Source: Arenibacter aquaticus (GTDB lineage Bacteria > Bacteroidota > Bacteroidia > Flavobacteriales > Flavobacteriaceae). Taken from it: DNA of 64,000 nucleotides. The DNA lies in contig NZ_RQPJ01000001.1 of the NCBI RefSeq assembly GCF_003957295.1, positions 744,001-808,000 of the forward strand. Direction: 5' to 3'. Position numbers and translations under genes: made by a program. The notes under the pieces were generated by a model. That model did no database searches. It worked only from the letters and a program-made list of their open reading frames with translations, and had not been told where the DNA came from. Each line of letters starts with the position of its first letter. Within the stretch, counting starts at the first letter, position 1. Positions 8,908-17,788 of this stretch are shown here, piece after piece.

Positions 8908-9495
8908 CTATCTGTAAAAATTCATTTCATCCATATACTTCCAAACAGATTCTGGTAGCAAAGGCCTTATGTTCTTTCCCAATTTATGCTGGCTTCTGAT
9001 AAAGGTGGATGAAATTTCCATTATGGGTGCAGACACCCTGCTGATCTTTGGATGACCTTTAAATTGATGTTGCACCTCTCCCTCAGAGATCCTTGGATAA
9101 ACGTAAATACTATGATTTTCCAAAATTACCTCATGGTTCTTCCACTTATGGAACCCCTTTAAATTGTCTTCCCCCATAATCAAACTAAATTCATGGCCCT
9201 TCTCAAATTTTTCCTGTAAATGCACTAGGGTATTTACCGTATAGTTGGGCTGAGGAAGCTCAAATTCTATTTTACTGGGCTTTAATTTGGGGTATTCCTT
9301 AACAGCTTCATATACCAGCTGATAGCGATGATGGTTATCCAAGAGCGATTTTTTGGTCTTAAACGGACTCTGTGGGGTGACCACGAACCATACCTCGTCC
9401 AGATCAGAGAATTCTACCATGTGATTGGCAATTACCAAATGCCCAATATGAATGGGATTAAATGTGCCAAAGTAAAGTCCTATTTTCTTGTTCAA
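8908..9495 (-). CDS. nadD: Nicotinate-nucleotide adenylyltransferase
   Basis: Transfers AMP from ATP to nicotinate mononucleotide in NAD biosynthesis; cytoplasmic. The nucleotidyltransferase signature GTFNPIHIGHLVIANHM begins near residue 10, followed by VWFVVTPQSPFK, and the C-terminal ISSTFIRSQ element is the family's ISxTxIR motif. Length, 195 residues, is normal. The only start before the essential GTFNPIHIGH motif is TTG at 9495; no in-frame ATG is available, so a TTG start is inferred. It is the last gene of a yicC-gmk-nadD run, an arrangement common in Bacteroidota. Confidence 0.93.
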   Translation of the reverse strand: MNKKIGLYFGTFNPIHIGHLVIANHMVEFSDLDEVWFVVTPQSPFKTKKSLLDNHHRYQLVYEAVKEYPKLKPSKIEFELPQPNYTVNTLVHLQEKFEKGHEFSLIMGEDNLKGFHKWKNHEVILENHSIYVYPRISEGEVQHQFKGHPKISRVSAPIMEISSTFIRSQHKLGKNIRPLLPESVWKYMDEMNFYR

Positions 9496-9576
9496 AGCAG
9501 CTACTATTCCGTATTTCTATTCATTCAACTCTTCCGTAAAAAGTCCCTAAAAAAAGGCCAATCTGAAGATATTGCT

Positions 9577-10167
9577 TTATTGCCCATCGGCTACCTTGGC
9601 ACCCACAAAATCGGCAACCAATTTATGCGCCTCTTTCAATGCGGTCTCCAAGTCATAATTCTTAATGATACTATCAAATTGAGGGGCAGTTGCCAATTCT
9701 ACGGAAGCCTTGGCAATCCTCATGTTTATCTTATCCTCAGATTCCGTACTACGTTTTTTTAGTCTGATCTTTAGCTCATCTATACTTGGGGGCTTTACAA
9801 AAACTGCCAGGGTTTGCTCTGGAAATTTCTTCTTAATCCTAAGTCCACCAGCTACATCAATGTCAAATATCACATTTTTACCCTCTGCCCAGAGTCGGTC
9901 TACCTCAGTCTTTAAGGTACCATAGAAATTATCCCTATAGACCTCTTCCCACTCCAAAAAATCGTCCTGCTTTATATGGTTTTTAAACTCGGACAGGCTC
10001 ATAAAATAATAGTGCTCTCCATGCTTTTCCTTTCCTCTCCGTGGTCTGGAGGTAGCAGAAATGGAAAAGGCCAAATTGAGTTCCGGCTGTTGCAGCAAAT
10101 GTTTTACTATAGTTGTTTTTCCACTGCCAGATGGGGCCGAAAAAATAATTAGTTTTCCTCCTTGCAT
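9577..10167 (-). CDS. gmk: Guanylate kinase
   Basis: Phosphorylates GMP to GDP with ATP. The P-loop SAPSGSGKTTIVKHLL lies near residue 9, and the GMP-binding segment SATSRPRRGKEKHGEHYYF near 37 carries the conserved Arg and Tyr residues. IDVAGG at about 101-106 is the Walker-B-like IDxxGA region. Length, 196 residues, is typical. Its start codon overlaps the yicC stop codon by one base (TAATG), indicating translational coupling with yicC. Confidence 0.97.
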   Translation of the reverse strand: MQGGKLIIFSAPSGSGKTTIVKHLLQQPELNLAFSISATSRPRRGKEKHGEHYYFMSLSEFKNHIKQDDFLEWEEVYRDNFYGTLKTEVDRLWAEGKNVIFDIDVAGGLRIKKKFPEQTLAVFVKPPSIDELKIRLKKRSTESEDKINMRIAKASVELATAPQFDSIIKNYDLETALKEAHKLVADFVGAKVADGQ

Positions 10168-11024
10168 TATAAGACGTTAAGCATTTGTTCCTTAATTTTT
10201 TCCAACTCGTCCTTCATTTGCACCACCAGCTGCTGCATGGGTGCATAATTGGCCTTGGAGCCAATGGTATTTATCTCCCTCCCTATTTCCTGACAAATGA
10301 ACCCCAGCTTTTTTCCATTGGAGTCATCCGTTTTTAGGGTTGCAGCAAAATAATCCAAATGGTTTAACAAGCGCACCTTTTCCTCGGTAATATCATACTT
10401 CTCCAAATAGTAGATAAGTTCCTGCTCAAACCGATTGGAATCCAAATCGGTCTTTAGATCTGCCACCGCCTTTTCCAAACGTTCCCTAACGGTAGCCAGT
10501 CTTTCCTGGTCCATTGATGACACCTTATCCAGCAATACCTTTAAAGCCTCTATACGGCCCTGGAAATCCGCCTCCAAAACCTTCCCTTCCTCTGTTCTAA
10601 AGGTATTGATCTCCTTAAGCGCCTCCACCAAGGCTTCCTTAATGGCAGCAAACTCTTCCTCATCTATATCTTCCCGCTCGGTCTTCATGGTATCGGGCAT
10701 ACGCATGGCAATCTCCAACAGGGCCATTTGATCCCCAGAGGCTATACTGCCCAACTGTTCCATATATTGTCGCACTACAGCTTCATTGACCTCGGACGAA
10801 GCTTCTGCTCCCGTATTTTCAATATATAAACCAAAATCTACCTTCCCCCTTACCAGAGAGCTGGCTATGGTCTTGCGCATCTCCAATTCCTTTTCCCTAT
10901 AGGCAGATGGAATCCTTGCATTTAAATCGAGATTTTTACTATTTAGCGATTTAATCTCAATGGTAATTTTCTTGGAAGGACGTTGTATTACATTCTTCCC
11001 AAAGCCTGTCATTGATTGGATCAT
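10167..11024 (-). CDS. yicC: YicC/YloC family endoribonuclease
   Basis: Member of the YicC family, reported as endoribonucleases. The protein has 285 residues, begins with the invariant MIQSMTGFG motif, carries IEIKSLNSKNLDLNARIP near residue 22, and ends with the family's C-terminal region (EIGREINTIGSKANYAPMQQ). Part of the middle is predicted coiled coil. It heads the yicC-gmk-nadD unit. A good promoter element precedes it at 11045-11052. Confidence 0.9.
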   Translation of the reverse strand: MIQSMTGFGKNVIQRPSKKITIEIKSLNSKNLDLNARIPSAYREKELEMRKTIASSLVRGKVDFGLYIENTGAEASSEVNEAVVRQYMEQLGSIASGDQMALLEIAMRMPDTMKTEREDIDEEEFAAIKEALVEALKEINTFRTEEGKVLEADFQGRIEALKVLLDKVSSMDQERLATVRERLEKAVADLKTDLDSNRFEQELIYYLEKYDITEEKVRLLNHLDYFAATLKTDDSNGKKLGFICQEIGREINTIGSKANYAPMQQLVVQMKDELEKIKEQMLNVL

Positions 11025-11044
11025 ATATTGATTTTAGATTTTGG

Positions 11045-11052
11045 CAAAGGTA
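11045..11052 (-). promoter_or_regulatory. Putative -7 promoter element for yicC-gmk-nadD
   Basis: On the minus strand the octamer reads TACCTTTG, an exact match to TAnnTTTG, about 20 bases before the yicC start. No clear -33 partner is visible. Confidence 0.45.
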
Positions 11053-11144
11053 AATAAAATTGAGGTTTGAATTCTTTTATAGCTTTAAACTACCAAAACT
11101 CTTATAAACAGCTCCTAATACATGTTATAAAAACCTCTTTAATG

Positions 11145-11510
11145 TCATAACTTGCCTTTATTTAAAGGCTTTCCATTTTTGTCGAAATGAATTTCCAATT
11201 GCCGTTCACACCAAAATATACCCAGAAATATGGCAACAACTAAGAAAAAAGTGGAAATACCCATAGACCAAAGGGGAGCAATGAAATGGGCAATTATACC
11301 AACTATAAAAGATGATACACCAACCCACAACATCATTTTGGCCCCAATAAGATTGCCAAAATCCCACGTTTCCTGGTTCCGCATACTTCTACGTGTTCTA
11401 TAGCCATAGAAAAGATTGATGCTCTTGGGTGGATGTATTTTATAGATCCAGGAAAGAATGGATAAAACCAGACCGGGTGCTGCTGCCGACAAGAAAAACG
11501 CCCACTCCAC
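11145..11510 (-). CDS. SdpI family membrane protein
   Basis: A 121-residue integral membrane protein with three hydrophobic segments (about 3-20, 55-77 and 82-102). The conserved SdpI signature FYGYRTRRSMRNQETWDFGN occurs at about 34-53. In Bacillus, SdpI gives immunity to the SdpC toxin and relays a signal, but many homologues have no known role. It starts with GTG at 11510, immediately abutting the stop codon of the upstream DUF1080 gene, so it is probably cotranscribed with the carbohydrate genes. The functional reason is not clear. Confidence 0.75.
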   Translation of the reverse strand: MEWAFFLSAAAPGLVLSILSWIYKIHPPKSINLFYGYRTRRSMRNQETWDFGNLIGAKMMLWVGVSSFIVGIIAHFIAPLWSMGISTFFLVVAIFLGIFWCERQLEIHFDKNGKPLNKGKL

Positions 11511-12341
11511 CTAAAGCTCCCTTACCCAGATATTCCTATAGCTCACCCTACTATTATCCCCGTGATCTTGAAGCTTTAAGGGGCCCTTACCATGGGCAGG
11601 ATTCTTTGGCCAGCCAATATAGGCCGTTGTGCCCTTAATTTCAACATGATCCTGTACCAGGATTCCATTGTGTAGGACCGTTACAGTCCCTGATTTTATC
11701 TTTTGTCCGGCCTCATTAAATTCCGGTGCGTGGTAAATAATATCATAACTGTTCCATTCACCTGTTGGCACGGAGGCCATAGCTAATGGTACGTGCTGCT
11801 TATAAATAGATGCCACCTGACCGTTAACATAGGTATCGTTATCATTGTTATCCAACACCTGCACCTCATACAATCCATTCAGGAATACCCCGCTATTACC
11901 GCGACTCTGGCCCTTGCCCTGTATCTCTTTGGGCGACTTCCACTCCAAATGCAGTTGTATGCTCCCAAAATTCTGAACGGTCTGTATATCTCCGGTTTTG
12001 TTACTTACGGTCATACTGCCATCATCATTAACAATCCATTTGGCTGCCGTACTGTCCCTAGAGCTAATCCAATTGTCCAAATTATCCCCGTTAAACAACA
12101 CAATGGCATCACTGGGCGGCTTACTAAAAGATACATTGGGTTTCACTACTGGGGGTACCGGTTTATAATATTCGGTTTCCTCGGGGGTGGTAGGTTCCTC
12201 TCCCGTATACTCTTCATGTACTATAACCCCATCGGCAGCAGCCGGTCCTGCGGTTGCTTCCAGAGGGTCTACGGCCACCTTTTCCTTACAGGCCAATGCC
12301 AAAATTAATAGGAAAGGGATATATCCTAGTTTCTTCACCAT
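11511..12341 (-). CDS. DUF1080 (3-keto-disaccharide hydrolase family) lipoprotein, copy 1
   Basis: A 276-residue lipoprotein; the signal peptide ends in the lipobox LALAC with Cys at about 18. An acidic linker (about 22-70) precedes one concanavalin-like domain with the family landmarks LFNGDNLDNW (about 81), RGNSGVFLNGLYEVQVLDN (about 147) and LKLQDHGDNSRVSYRNIW at the C-terminus. Family members include enzymes acting on 3-keto-glycosides. It lies 19 bases after the second DUF1080 gene in one operon with a TIM-barrel isomerase. Exposure to the periplasm or cell surface is inferred from lipidation. Confidence 0.87.
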   Translation of the reverse strand: MVKKLGYIPFLLILALACKEKVAVDPLEATAGPAAADGVIVHEEYTGEEPTTPEETEYYKPVPPVVKPNVSFSKPPSDAIVLFNGDNLDNWISSRDSTAAKWIVNDDGSMTVSNKTGDIQTVQNFGSIQLHLEWKSPKEIQGKGQSRGNSGVFLNGLYEVQVLDNNDNDTYVNGQVASIYKQHVPLAMASVPTGEWNSYDIIYHAPEFNEAGQKIKSGTVTVLHNGILVQDHVEIKGTTAYIGWPKNPAHGKGPLKLQDHGDNSRVSYRNIWVREL

Positions 12342-12360
12342 AGTATGATTATATAATGGA

Positions 12361-13143
12361 TCAATCCAATACTTTTATCTTAATATTCCTATAAGATACT
12401 ATATCGCCATGGTCTTGTAGGCCTAATTTTCCAGTTTTGTACTTACCAAAATGCTCAGAGCCCTTGAATTTGGATTTCGCTATCATAGCTTCCCATTCCT
12501 CACCATGTACGGGGAATGATGCCACTTCCGTTCCGTTCAGCACTACATTTCCCTGATTGGTATTGTGGTCAACGGTAATAACACAGGTATTCCATTCACC
12601 AACCGGCTTGGTAACGTCCTCACTCGGAGCAACCATGTCATAAAGGGCGCCCGCCTGATGGGTGGTTCCATTTTTGGCATCCGGATGTTTTTCATTGTCC
12701 AACACCTGGATTTCCGGTCCGGAATGGTAAGCCTCCTTAAGGCTTTCTATTTCCTTTACGCCCCAAAATATACCACTATTGCCACCCTCCGAGATCTTCC
12801 AATCTACAGATAGAACAAAATTGGTGAATTCCTCTTTGGTCACTAAGTTGTATTTCTCCCCCTTCTTACGTTCTTTGGGCGGGTAAAAAACCATAGCGCC
12901 ATCCTCTATTTTCCAAGCCTCTCCAACACCGTCTTCCTTGTAACGTTTCCAGGCATCAAAATTGGTCCCATCAAAAAGCACCTTCCATTCACCTTCTGCC
13001 GCGGCAGTTGGTGGTGGTGGTGGAGTTCCTTTTTCGGAATTTGCCATGGGATCAGAGTCTACCTCCATACTCTTTTTATCGGTTTTATCCTTACAGCCTA
13101 CGATCAGCATAGCGATCAAGGCCGTATAAAGTAAATTTTTCAT
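12361..13143 (-). CDS. DUF1080 (3-keto-disaccharide hydrolase family) lipoprotein, copy 2
   Basis: A 260-residue lipoprotein with lipobox MLIVGC (Cys at about 17) and a Pro-rich linker containing a run of five prolines. The DUF1080 domain starts at WKVLFDGTNFDAWKRY (about 53) and has GGNSGIFWGVKE, PEIQVLDNEKHPDAKNG and the terminal LGLQDHGDIVSYRNIKIK. It differs clearly from copy 1 (no long QGKGQSRG insertion, a larger HQAGALYDM loop), so the two are probably paralogues with different substrates rather than a recent duplication. It lies 26 bases behind the TIM-barrel gene. Confidence 0.88.
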   Translation of the reverse strand: MKNLLYTALIAMLIVGCKDKTDKKSMEVDSDPMANSEKGTPPPPPTAAAEGEWKVLFDGTNFDAWKRYKEDGVGEAWKIEDGAMVFYPPKERKKGEKYNLVTKEEFTNFVLSVDWKISEGGNSGIFWGVKEIESLKEAYHSGPEIQVLDNEKHPDAKNGTTHQAGALYDMVAPSEDVTKPVGEWNTCVITVDHNTNQGNVVLNGTEVASFPVHGEEWEAMIAKSKFKGSEHFGKYKTGKLGLQDHGDIVSYRNIKIKVLD

Positions 13144-13169
13144 TTTTCTTTGTTTATGATTTAACAGTA

Positions 13170-14222
13170 TTATAGCCCCAGTATCTTTTTCAATACGGTC
13201 TTATCTATTTCGGCACCGGCAAAATCATCAAAGGTTTTTTCCGTGGCTTCAATAATATGGTCCTGTATAAATTTGGCTCCTTCTCTAGCCCCTTGCTCCG
13301 GACTTTTTATGCAACACTCCCATTCCATAACAGCCCAAACATCACAACCATACTGGGTTAGCTTAGAGAAAATAGTCTTAAAGTCGATTTGTCCATCACC
13401 AAGGGAACGATATCTACCTGCGCGATCGCCCCAATCATTGTATCCTCCAAAGGCACCCTTTTTCCCGGTTGGATTAAATTCGGAATCCTTTACGTGGAAC
13501 GATTTAATAAATTCGTGATAGTGATCAATATAGGCAATATAATCCAATTGTTGCAGCACAAAATGGCTGGGGTCATACAAGATATTTACTCGCTTATGGT
13601 TACCGGTGGCGGCCAAAAAACGTTCAAAAGTATCGCCGTCGTGCAGGTCCTCGCCAGGATGTATTTCATAACATACATCCACACCTTCCTTATCATAATG
13701 GTTTAGGATGGGCAGCCATCTATTTGCCAATTCCTCAAATCCCATTTCTACCAATCCTGCAGGTCTCTGTGGCCAAGGGTGGGCGGTATGCCACAAAAGG
13801 GAACCGGAAAAGGTGGCGTGTGCGGACAAGCCAAGCCTTCTACTCGCCGTTGCCGCCTTTTTAACCACGTCTACCGCCCATTCTGTACGTGCCTTGGGAT
13901 TATTCTTTACCTTGTCAGGTGCAAAATTGTCGAACATTAGGTCATATGCGGGGTGCACCGCTACCAATTGCCCCTGAAGATGGGTAGACAATTCGGTAAT
14001 CTCCAGTCCGTAAGAATTAATTTTCCCTTTCAGTTCATCGCAATACGTCTGACTCTCTGCGGCTTTATCCAAGTCGATTAGAAAATCTACCCAAGTAGGT
14101 ATTTGTATTCCTTTGTATCCTAAATCGGATGCCCATTTACACAATCCATCCAACGAATTGAATGGTGCTTTTTCATCTACAAATTGCGCCAAAAATACGG
14201 CTGGCCCCTTAATTGTTTTCAT
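13170..14222 (-). CDS. Sugar phosphate isomerase/epimerase family TIM barrel, cytoplasmic
   Basis: A 350-residue xylose-isomerase-like (AP_endonuc_2 fold) TIM barrel without a signal peptide. Probable divalent-metal ligands are the Glu in VCYEIHPGEDLHDG (about 190), the Asp in NILYDPSHF (about 218), the His in SFHVKDSEF (about 243) and the Glu in VMEWEC (about 297). Such proteins isomerise or epimerise ketoses, and some act on 3-keto-sugars. It is first in a reverse-strand operon with two DUF1080 lipoproteins and SdpI, which points to intracellular processing of a released keto-sugar. Substrate unknown. Confidence 0.85.
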   Translation of the reverse strand: MKTIKGPAVFLAQFVDEKAPFNSLDGLCKWASDLGYKGIQIPTWVDFLIDLDKAAESQTYCDELKGKINSYGLEITELSTHLQGQLVAVHPAYDLMFDNFAPDKVKNNPKARTEWAVDVVKKAATASRRLGLSAHATFSGSLLWHTAHPWPQRPAGLVEMGFEELANRWLPILNHYDKEGVDVCYEIHPGEDLHDGDTFERFLAATGNHKRVNILYDPSHFVLQQLDYIAYIDHYHEFIKSFHVKDSEFNPTGKKGAFGGYNDWGDRAGRYRSLGDGQIDFKTIFSKLTQYGCDVWAVMEWECCIKSPEQGAREGAKFIQDHIIEATEKTFDDFAGAEIDKTVLKKILGL

Positions 14223-14858
14223 TTATTTCTGTTTATTATTTTAAATTGTTCTCCGGACAAAGGCAACACCCCAAAGGAAGTTCCCTTACACCTATCTAAA
14301 TAGTTTTAGTTGTTTCCCAAAAAGTCAAATTACTCATCCTTTAAAGCTCCTTACCTCTTTAAATACCCCATTTTATAGAGACAGCACCCCATTTGCACAG
14401 GGCTTTATAATAATTTTGTACCAGCCCCACTACCTGCTGTATTGGATTTGATATAATTAATAATTAAACCCTATATTTAGACTGTAATTTTGAATTACAC
14501 ACTTGTTTTAATGTGAAGTTATAAATATAGGAATTACAATAGAATTATCAGAATAATAAGCCATGAATCAATCTGCCAAAATGTAAGGAATTTAGATCAA
14601 ACCATTAATCCTTAAAATATATTGCCCCCCAAAATCGTTATAACATTTATTAGACTTATAGAGCACAGTATATCGATTAAAGACAGTTAATTCCATGTTG
14701 TTAAAAAACCATATAAACCCAAGCCTTCATAAAGCCCCAATTCACGGACATGGGGTCTTGTCATTACTTTACACGAATGTCTTGTTCACCCAGCGTCCTA
14801 ACCCAAAAAAAACAGCCAAATATGCTGTAGAAACAATAAAATCAAGCAAACTTTCTTA
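14223..14858. other. 636-bp AT-rich divergent intergenic region
   Basis: It separates the reverse TIM-barrel operon from the forward ASCH gene and must hold both promoters. A 54-codon ORF (14695-14859) ends in a TAATG overlap with the ASCH gene, but its composition and peptide look non-coding. No clear operator repeat or hairpin is seen. Confidence 0.4.
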
Positions 14859-15320
14859 ATGGAAAACAGCACAGCCAGAAATATGTGGGGCGATTTTTTA
14901 GATGCCCACTTAGAATACGCCTTTGTGGAAGCTCCCAAGGTGATGCATTTTTTTGACAATGAAAAGGACGCCAATCACTCCTTGGACCTAGTAATTAACA
15001 AAACCAAAAAAGCTATGTCCCAGTCCCTTCTGGGTCTTCAGAACAGAAACGAACCTTTACCAAAAATTGGATCGTTCATTGTCCTAACAGATTGGGAGGG
15101 CACCGCCAAATGCATTGTAAAAACCACTTCGGTAAAGCTAAAGCCCTTGTTTAGTATTGATGGGGATTATGCCCAATTGGAAGGGGAGGGCGACAAGAGC
15201 CTAGACCAGTGGAAAAATATATATTGGAATTACTTTGCCCGTGAACTAGCTACTTTTAAGCGCGTTCCCAAGGAGAGTATGATTGTGGTCTGTGTAACTT
15301 TTGAAAAAGTATACGGCTAA
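14859..15320 (+). CDS. ASCH domain protein
   Basis: A 153-residue cytoplasmic protein matching the ASCH fold of the PUA-like superfamily: an N-terminal W-x-x-FL start, a central basic KTKKAMSQSLLG segment where related proteins have GxKxATxSLL, PKIGSFIVLTDWEGTAKCIV, and a C-terminal DQWKNIYWNYFARE. ASCH proteins bind RNA or act as small amidohydrolases on modified nucleosides; the role here is not known. It is a single gene between two oppositely oriented operons, ended by the hairpin at 15346-15368. Confidence 0.75.
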   Translation: MENSTARNMWGDFLDAHLEYAFVEAPKVMHFFDNEKDANHSLDLVINKTKKAMSQSLLGLQNRNEPLPKIGSFIVLTDWEGTAKCIVKTTSVKLKPLFSIDGDYAQLEGEGDKSLDQWKNIYWNYFARELATFKRVPKESMIVVCVTFEKVYG

Positions 15321-15345
15321 GCCATAGCTACCTCAGAAAACTAAG

Positions 15346-15372
15346 AAGGGCCACAATTTGTGGCCCTTTTCT
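15346..15372. terminator. Bidirectional terminator
   Basis: A self-complementary GC-rich stem (15346-15356 with 15358-15368, AAGGGCCACA core) is followed by TTTTC on the plus strand and preceded by AGAA. It separates the ASCH gene from the 3' end of the reverse Gfo/Idh/MocA operon. Confidence 0.75.
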
Positions 15373-15390
15373 ATTTTGGAAGATGAATTT

Positions 15391-16527
15391 CTATTTTAAA
15401 TCCACCCAAACATTTCCTTTTTTATTGGATTCAACAGAACTCTCAATAAAGTCGAGTCCACGTACCCCGTCCATCATAGTAGGGAATTCGCCATCATTGT
15501 ATTCCTCTCCCCTAATGGCTCTGGCAACCCCAAGGTAGATGTTGGCCATGGAGTCAAAAATACCCTCTGGGTGTCCTGGAGGCAATTTGGTACCATCCAA
15601 AGACAAATCCGAGTTATAGGCATGACCAGGCTTGTAAACCTGAGCTGGCTTGTCATCGCTAAGTACATAGAGGTAGTTGGGGTTTTCCTGTTCCCAACGC
15701 AATCCAGCCTTTTCACCATAGATGGCAATGCTTAAACCGTTTTCCTCACCTGTAGCGACCTGACTTGCCCTTACCAATCCCTTAACGTGTTTGTCCATAC
15801 GGATCAATACCGTACCATCAACATCCATCTGGTTATCCTCGTACAGATAGTTGAAATCGGCCAATATAGATTTGATCTTTAATCCGGTGGTATATTCTAT
15901 CATATTAAATGCATGCACCCCAATATCGCCCATACAAGAGCTAATTCCGGCTTTTTTGGGATCCAATCTCCAAACGGTAGAACGTTTGGCCTTGTCATGG
16001 ATTATGGTATTGATCCATCCTTGATAGTATTGCGCATCTACCTTGTGTATTTTACCCAATGCCCCGGCCTTGATCATCTCTCTCATTTGCCTGACCATTG
16101 GATAACCCGTATAAGTGTGCGTTACGGCAAAAACGGTCTTGGCCTTTTCCAAGGTGTCCTGCAATATTACAGCTTCTTCATAGGTGGTGGTCATAGGTTT
16201 TTCACAGATAACGTGAAATCCGTTTTCCAACAGTTTCTTCGCCATTGGAAAATGCAAAAAATTAGGTGTAAGGACTGAACACACCTGTATCCGCTCTTCT
16301 TTTGGAAGTTTTAATTCCTCTTCCACCAAAGTGTCAAAGTCCTTATAAATTCTGTTGGTTGGGATATCTATCTCCTTTGCAAAGGCTACATTGGCCTCAA
16401 AATCAGGGTTAAAGACAGCCCCTACAATTTCATAGTTATCATTGATCTGGGATGCCACCCTGTGCAATACCCCAATAAGGGAGTCTCCTCCACCCCCTAA
16501 AATTCCTAATTTAATTTTTTTACCCAT
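15391..16527 (-). CDS. Gfo/Idh/MocA family oxidoreductase
   Basis: A 378-residue NAD(P)-dependent sugar oxidoreductase. The N-terminal Rossmann motif is LGILGGGGDSLIGVLHRVAS (about 7-26), and the family's EKP catalytic motif appears as HVICEKPMTTTYEEA near 107. SSCMGDIGVHAFNMIEY near 198 is the conserved Asp-x-x-x-His region of the C-terminal domain. No signal peptide, so cytoplasmic. It is last of a four-gene reverse operon (lipoprotein TIM barrel, DinB, permease, oxidoreductase) with gaps of 13-16 bases. It probably oxidises or reduces a keto-sugar imported by the adjacent permease; substrate inferred only from context. Confidence 0.9.
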   Translation of the reverse strand: MGKKIKLGILGGGGDSLIGVLHRVASQINDNYEIVGAVFNPDFEANVAFAKEIDIPTNRIYKDFDTLVEEELKLPKEERIQVCSVLTPNFLHFPMAKKLLENGFHVICEKPMTTTYEEAVILQDTLEKAKTVFAVTHTYTGYPMVRQMREMIKAGALGKIHKVDAQYYQGWINTIIHDKAKRSTVWRLDPKKAGISSCMGDIGVHAFNMIEYTTGLKIKSILADFNYLYEDNQMDVDGTVLIRMDKHVKGLVRASQVATGEENGLSIAIYGEKAGLRWEQENPNYLYVLSDDKPAQVYKPGHAYNSDLSLDGTKLPPGHPEGIFDSMANIYLGVARAIRGEEYNDGEFPTMMDGVRGLDFIESSVESNKKGNVWVDLK

Positions 16528-16540
16528 AATATATTTATTC

Positions 16541-17773
16541 CTAATTACTTTTATATTCTACTTGAACGTTTTTAAAAAACAAGGTAAACAAGGCCATGAC
16601 CCCTAGTGCAAAAATAGCTGGAAAACTCCAAATATCAACCCAGCTATGTTCCCCTTCACGCACCAAATAACTATCCGTAATCTCACCGGCCACCCAAAAT
16701 CCTATCAACATACCTACCCCGTAGGTTGCCAGGGTAATTAATCCCTGAGCCGCACTTTTATATTTAGCACCTGCTTTGGAATCGGTATAAATTTGCCCGG
16801 ACACAAAGAAAAAGTCATAACAGATTCCGTGCAAGGCAATCCCTATAATCAGCATAAATGCCTTGTCGTCCGCATTTCCATATGCAAAAAGCAAATATCG
16901 TACTGTCCATGCCAACATTCCGGCAATTAGGGTTCTCTTAAAGCCAAATCTCTTAAAAAAAAAGGGCAATAGCAACAGAAATAACACTTCGGATCCCTGA
17001 CCAATGGTCATTATACCCGTAGGGTTGTCCATCCCTATTTCTGACAAAAACGGATTGGCATTCTGATAATAAAAAGCCAAGGGTATACAGATAAGAATTG
17101 ATGAAATAAAGAAAACGAAAAAATTCCTATCCCGTAAAAGCTTTAAGGCATCCAATCCCAAAATACTGGAAACGGACACTTTTTCATCCTTCCCTACCTT
17201 TGGCGGTGTTTTGGGAAGGAAAAAACTAAAAACACCCAATATAGCCGAAGCAATGGCCACCATTAAAAAGGTATTTTTTAATAAACCTTCCTGCCTTGAC
17301 ACCTCTGAGTCCCAAAGAAACACATAGCTAATGATCAGCCCAGCCACAATCCAACCAATAGTTCCAAAAACCCTTACAAAAGAAAATTCCTTGGCCGGAT
17401 TTTTCATTTGACTGAAGGCTATGGAATTCACCAGCGCCAAGGTGGGCATGTACAGTATCATATACCCCAGCACATACGGATAAAAACCAGCGAAGTCTAT
17501 CGCAGCGTACATCTGGTACATGAGCAAGGCGCCAATAAGGTGCAAAACCCCCAAGATGCGCTCTGCGTTAAAAAACCGGTCCGCTATCAATCCTATTATA
17601 AAAGGGGCTATAATGGCCCCCCAGGATTGGGTAGAATACGCCATGGCCGTTTCCGCACCACTGGCTTTTAGATTATGGCCCAAAAACGTACCCAAGGTAA
17701 CAAACCAACCTCCCCAAATAAAAAATTCGAGAAACATCATCAAGGAGAGTTGAAGTTTGGTGTTTACCTTCAC
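16541..17773 (-). CDS. MFS permease of the nucleoside:H+ symporter (NHS) type
   Basis: A 410-residue inner-membrane carrier with about 12 hydrophobic segments. The N-terminal LMMFLEFFIWGGWFVTLGTF and SQSWGAIIAPFIIGLIADRF are typical of NHS-like transporters of Bacteroidota, which often sit beside sugar dehydrogenases and isomerases rather than nucleoside genes. The only start giving the full first helix is GTG at 17773. It lies 13 bases before the Gfo/Idh/MocA gene. I infer uptake of a mono- or keto-sugar; nucleoside transport is the alternative. Confidence 0.85.
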   Translation of the reverse strand: MKVNTKLQLSLMMFLEFFIWGGWFVTLGTFLGHNLKASGAETAMAYSTQSWGAIIAPFIIGLIADRFFNAERILGVLHLIGALLMYQMYAAIDFAGFYPYVLGYMILYMPTLALVNSIAFSQMKNPAKEFSFVRVFGTIGWIVAGLIISYVFLWDSEVSRQEGLLKNTFLMVAIASAILGVFSFFLPKTPPKVGKDEKVSVSSILGLDALKLLRDRNFFVFFISSILICIPLAFYYQNANPFLSEIGMDNPTGIMTIGQGSEVLFLLLLPFFFKRFGFKRTLIAGMLAWTVRYLLFAYGNADDKAFMLIIGIALHGICYDFFFVSGQIYTDSKAGAKYKSAAQGLITLATYGVGMLIGFWVAGEITDSYLVREGEHSWVDIWSFPAIFALGVMALFTLFFKNVQVEYKSN

Positions 17774-17788
17774 GGCTGGCGGTTCTAT

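Noticed and set aside
14695-14859. 54-codon ORF with a TAATG overlap to the ASCH gene
   Set aside because: The overlap looks like coupling, but the peptide has no hydrophobic, structured or conserved character and sits in AT-rich promoter DNA.
16541-17773. Permease as a true nucleoside transporter
   Set aside because: Fold agrees, but neighbours are sugar dehydrogenases and isomerases, so a sugar substrate is more likely; kept as an alternative.
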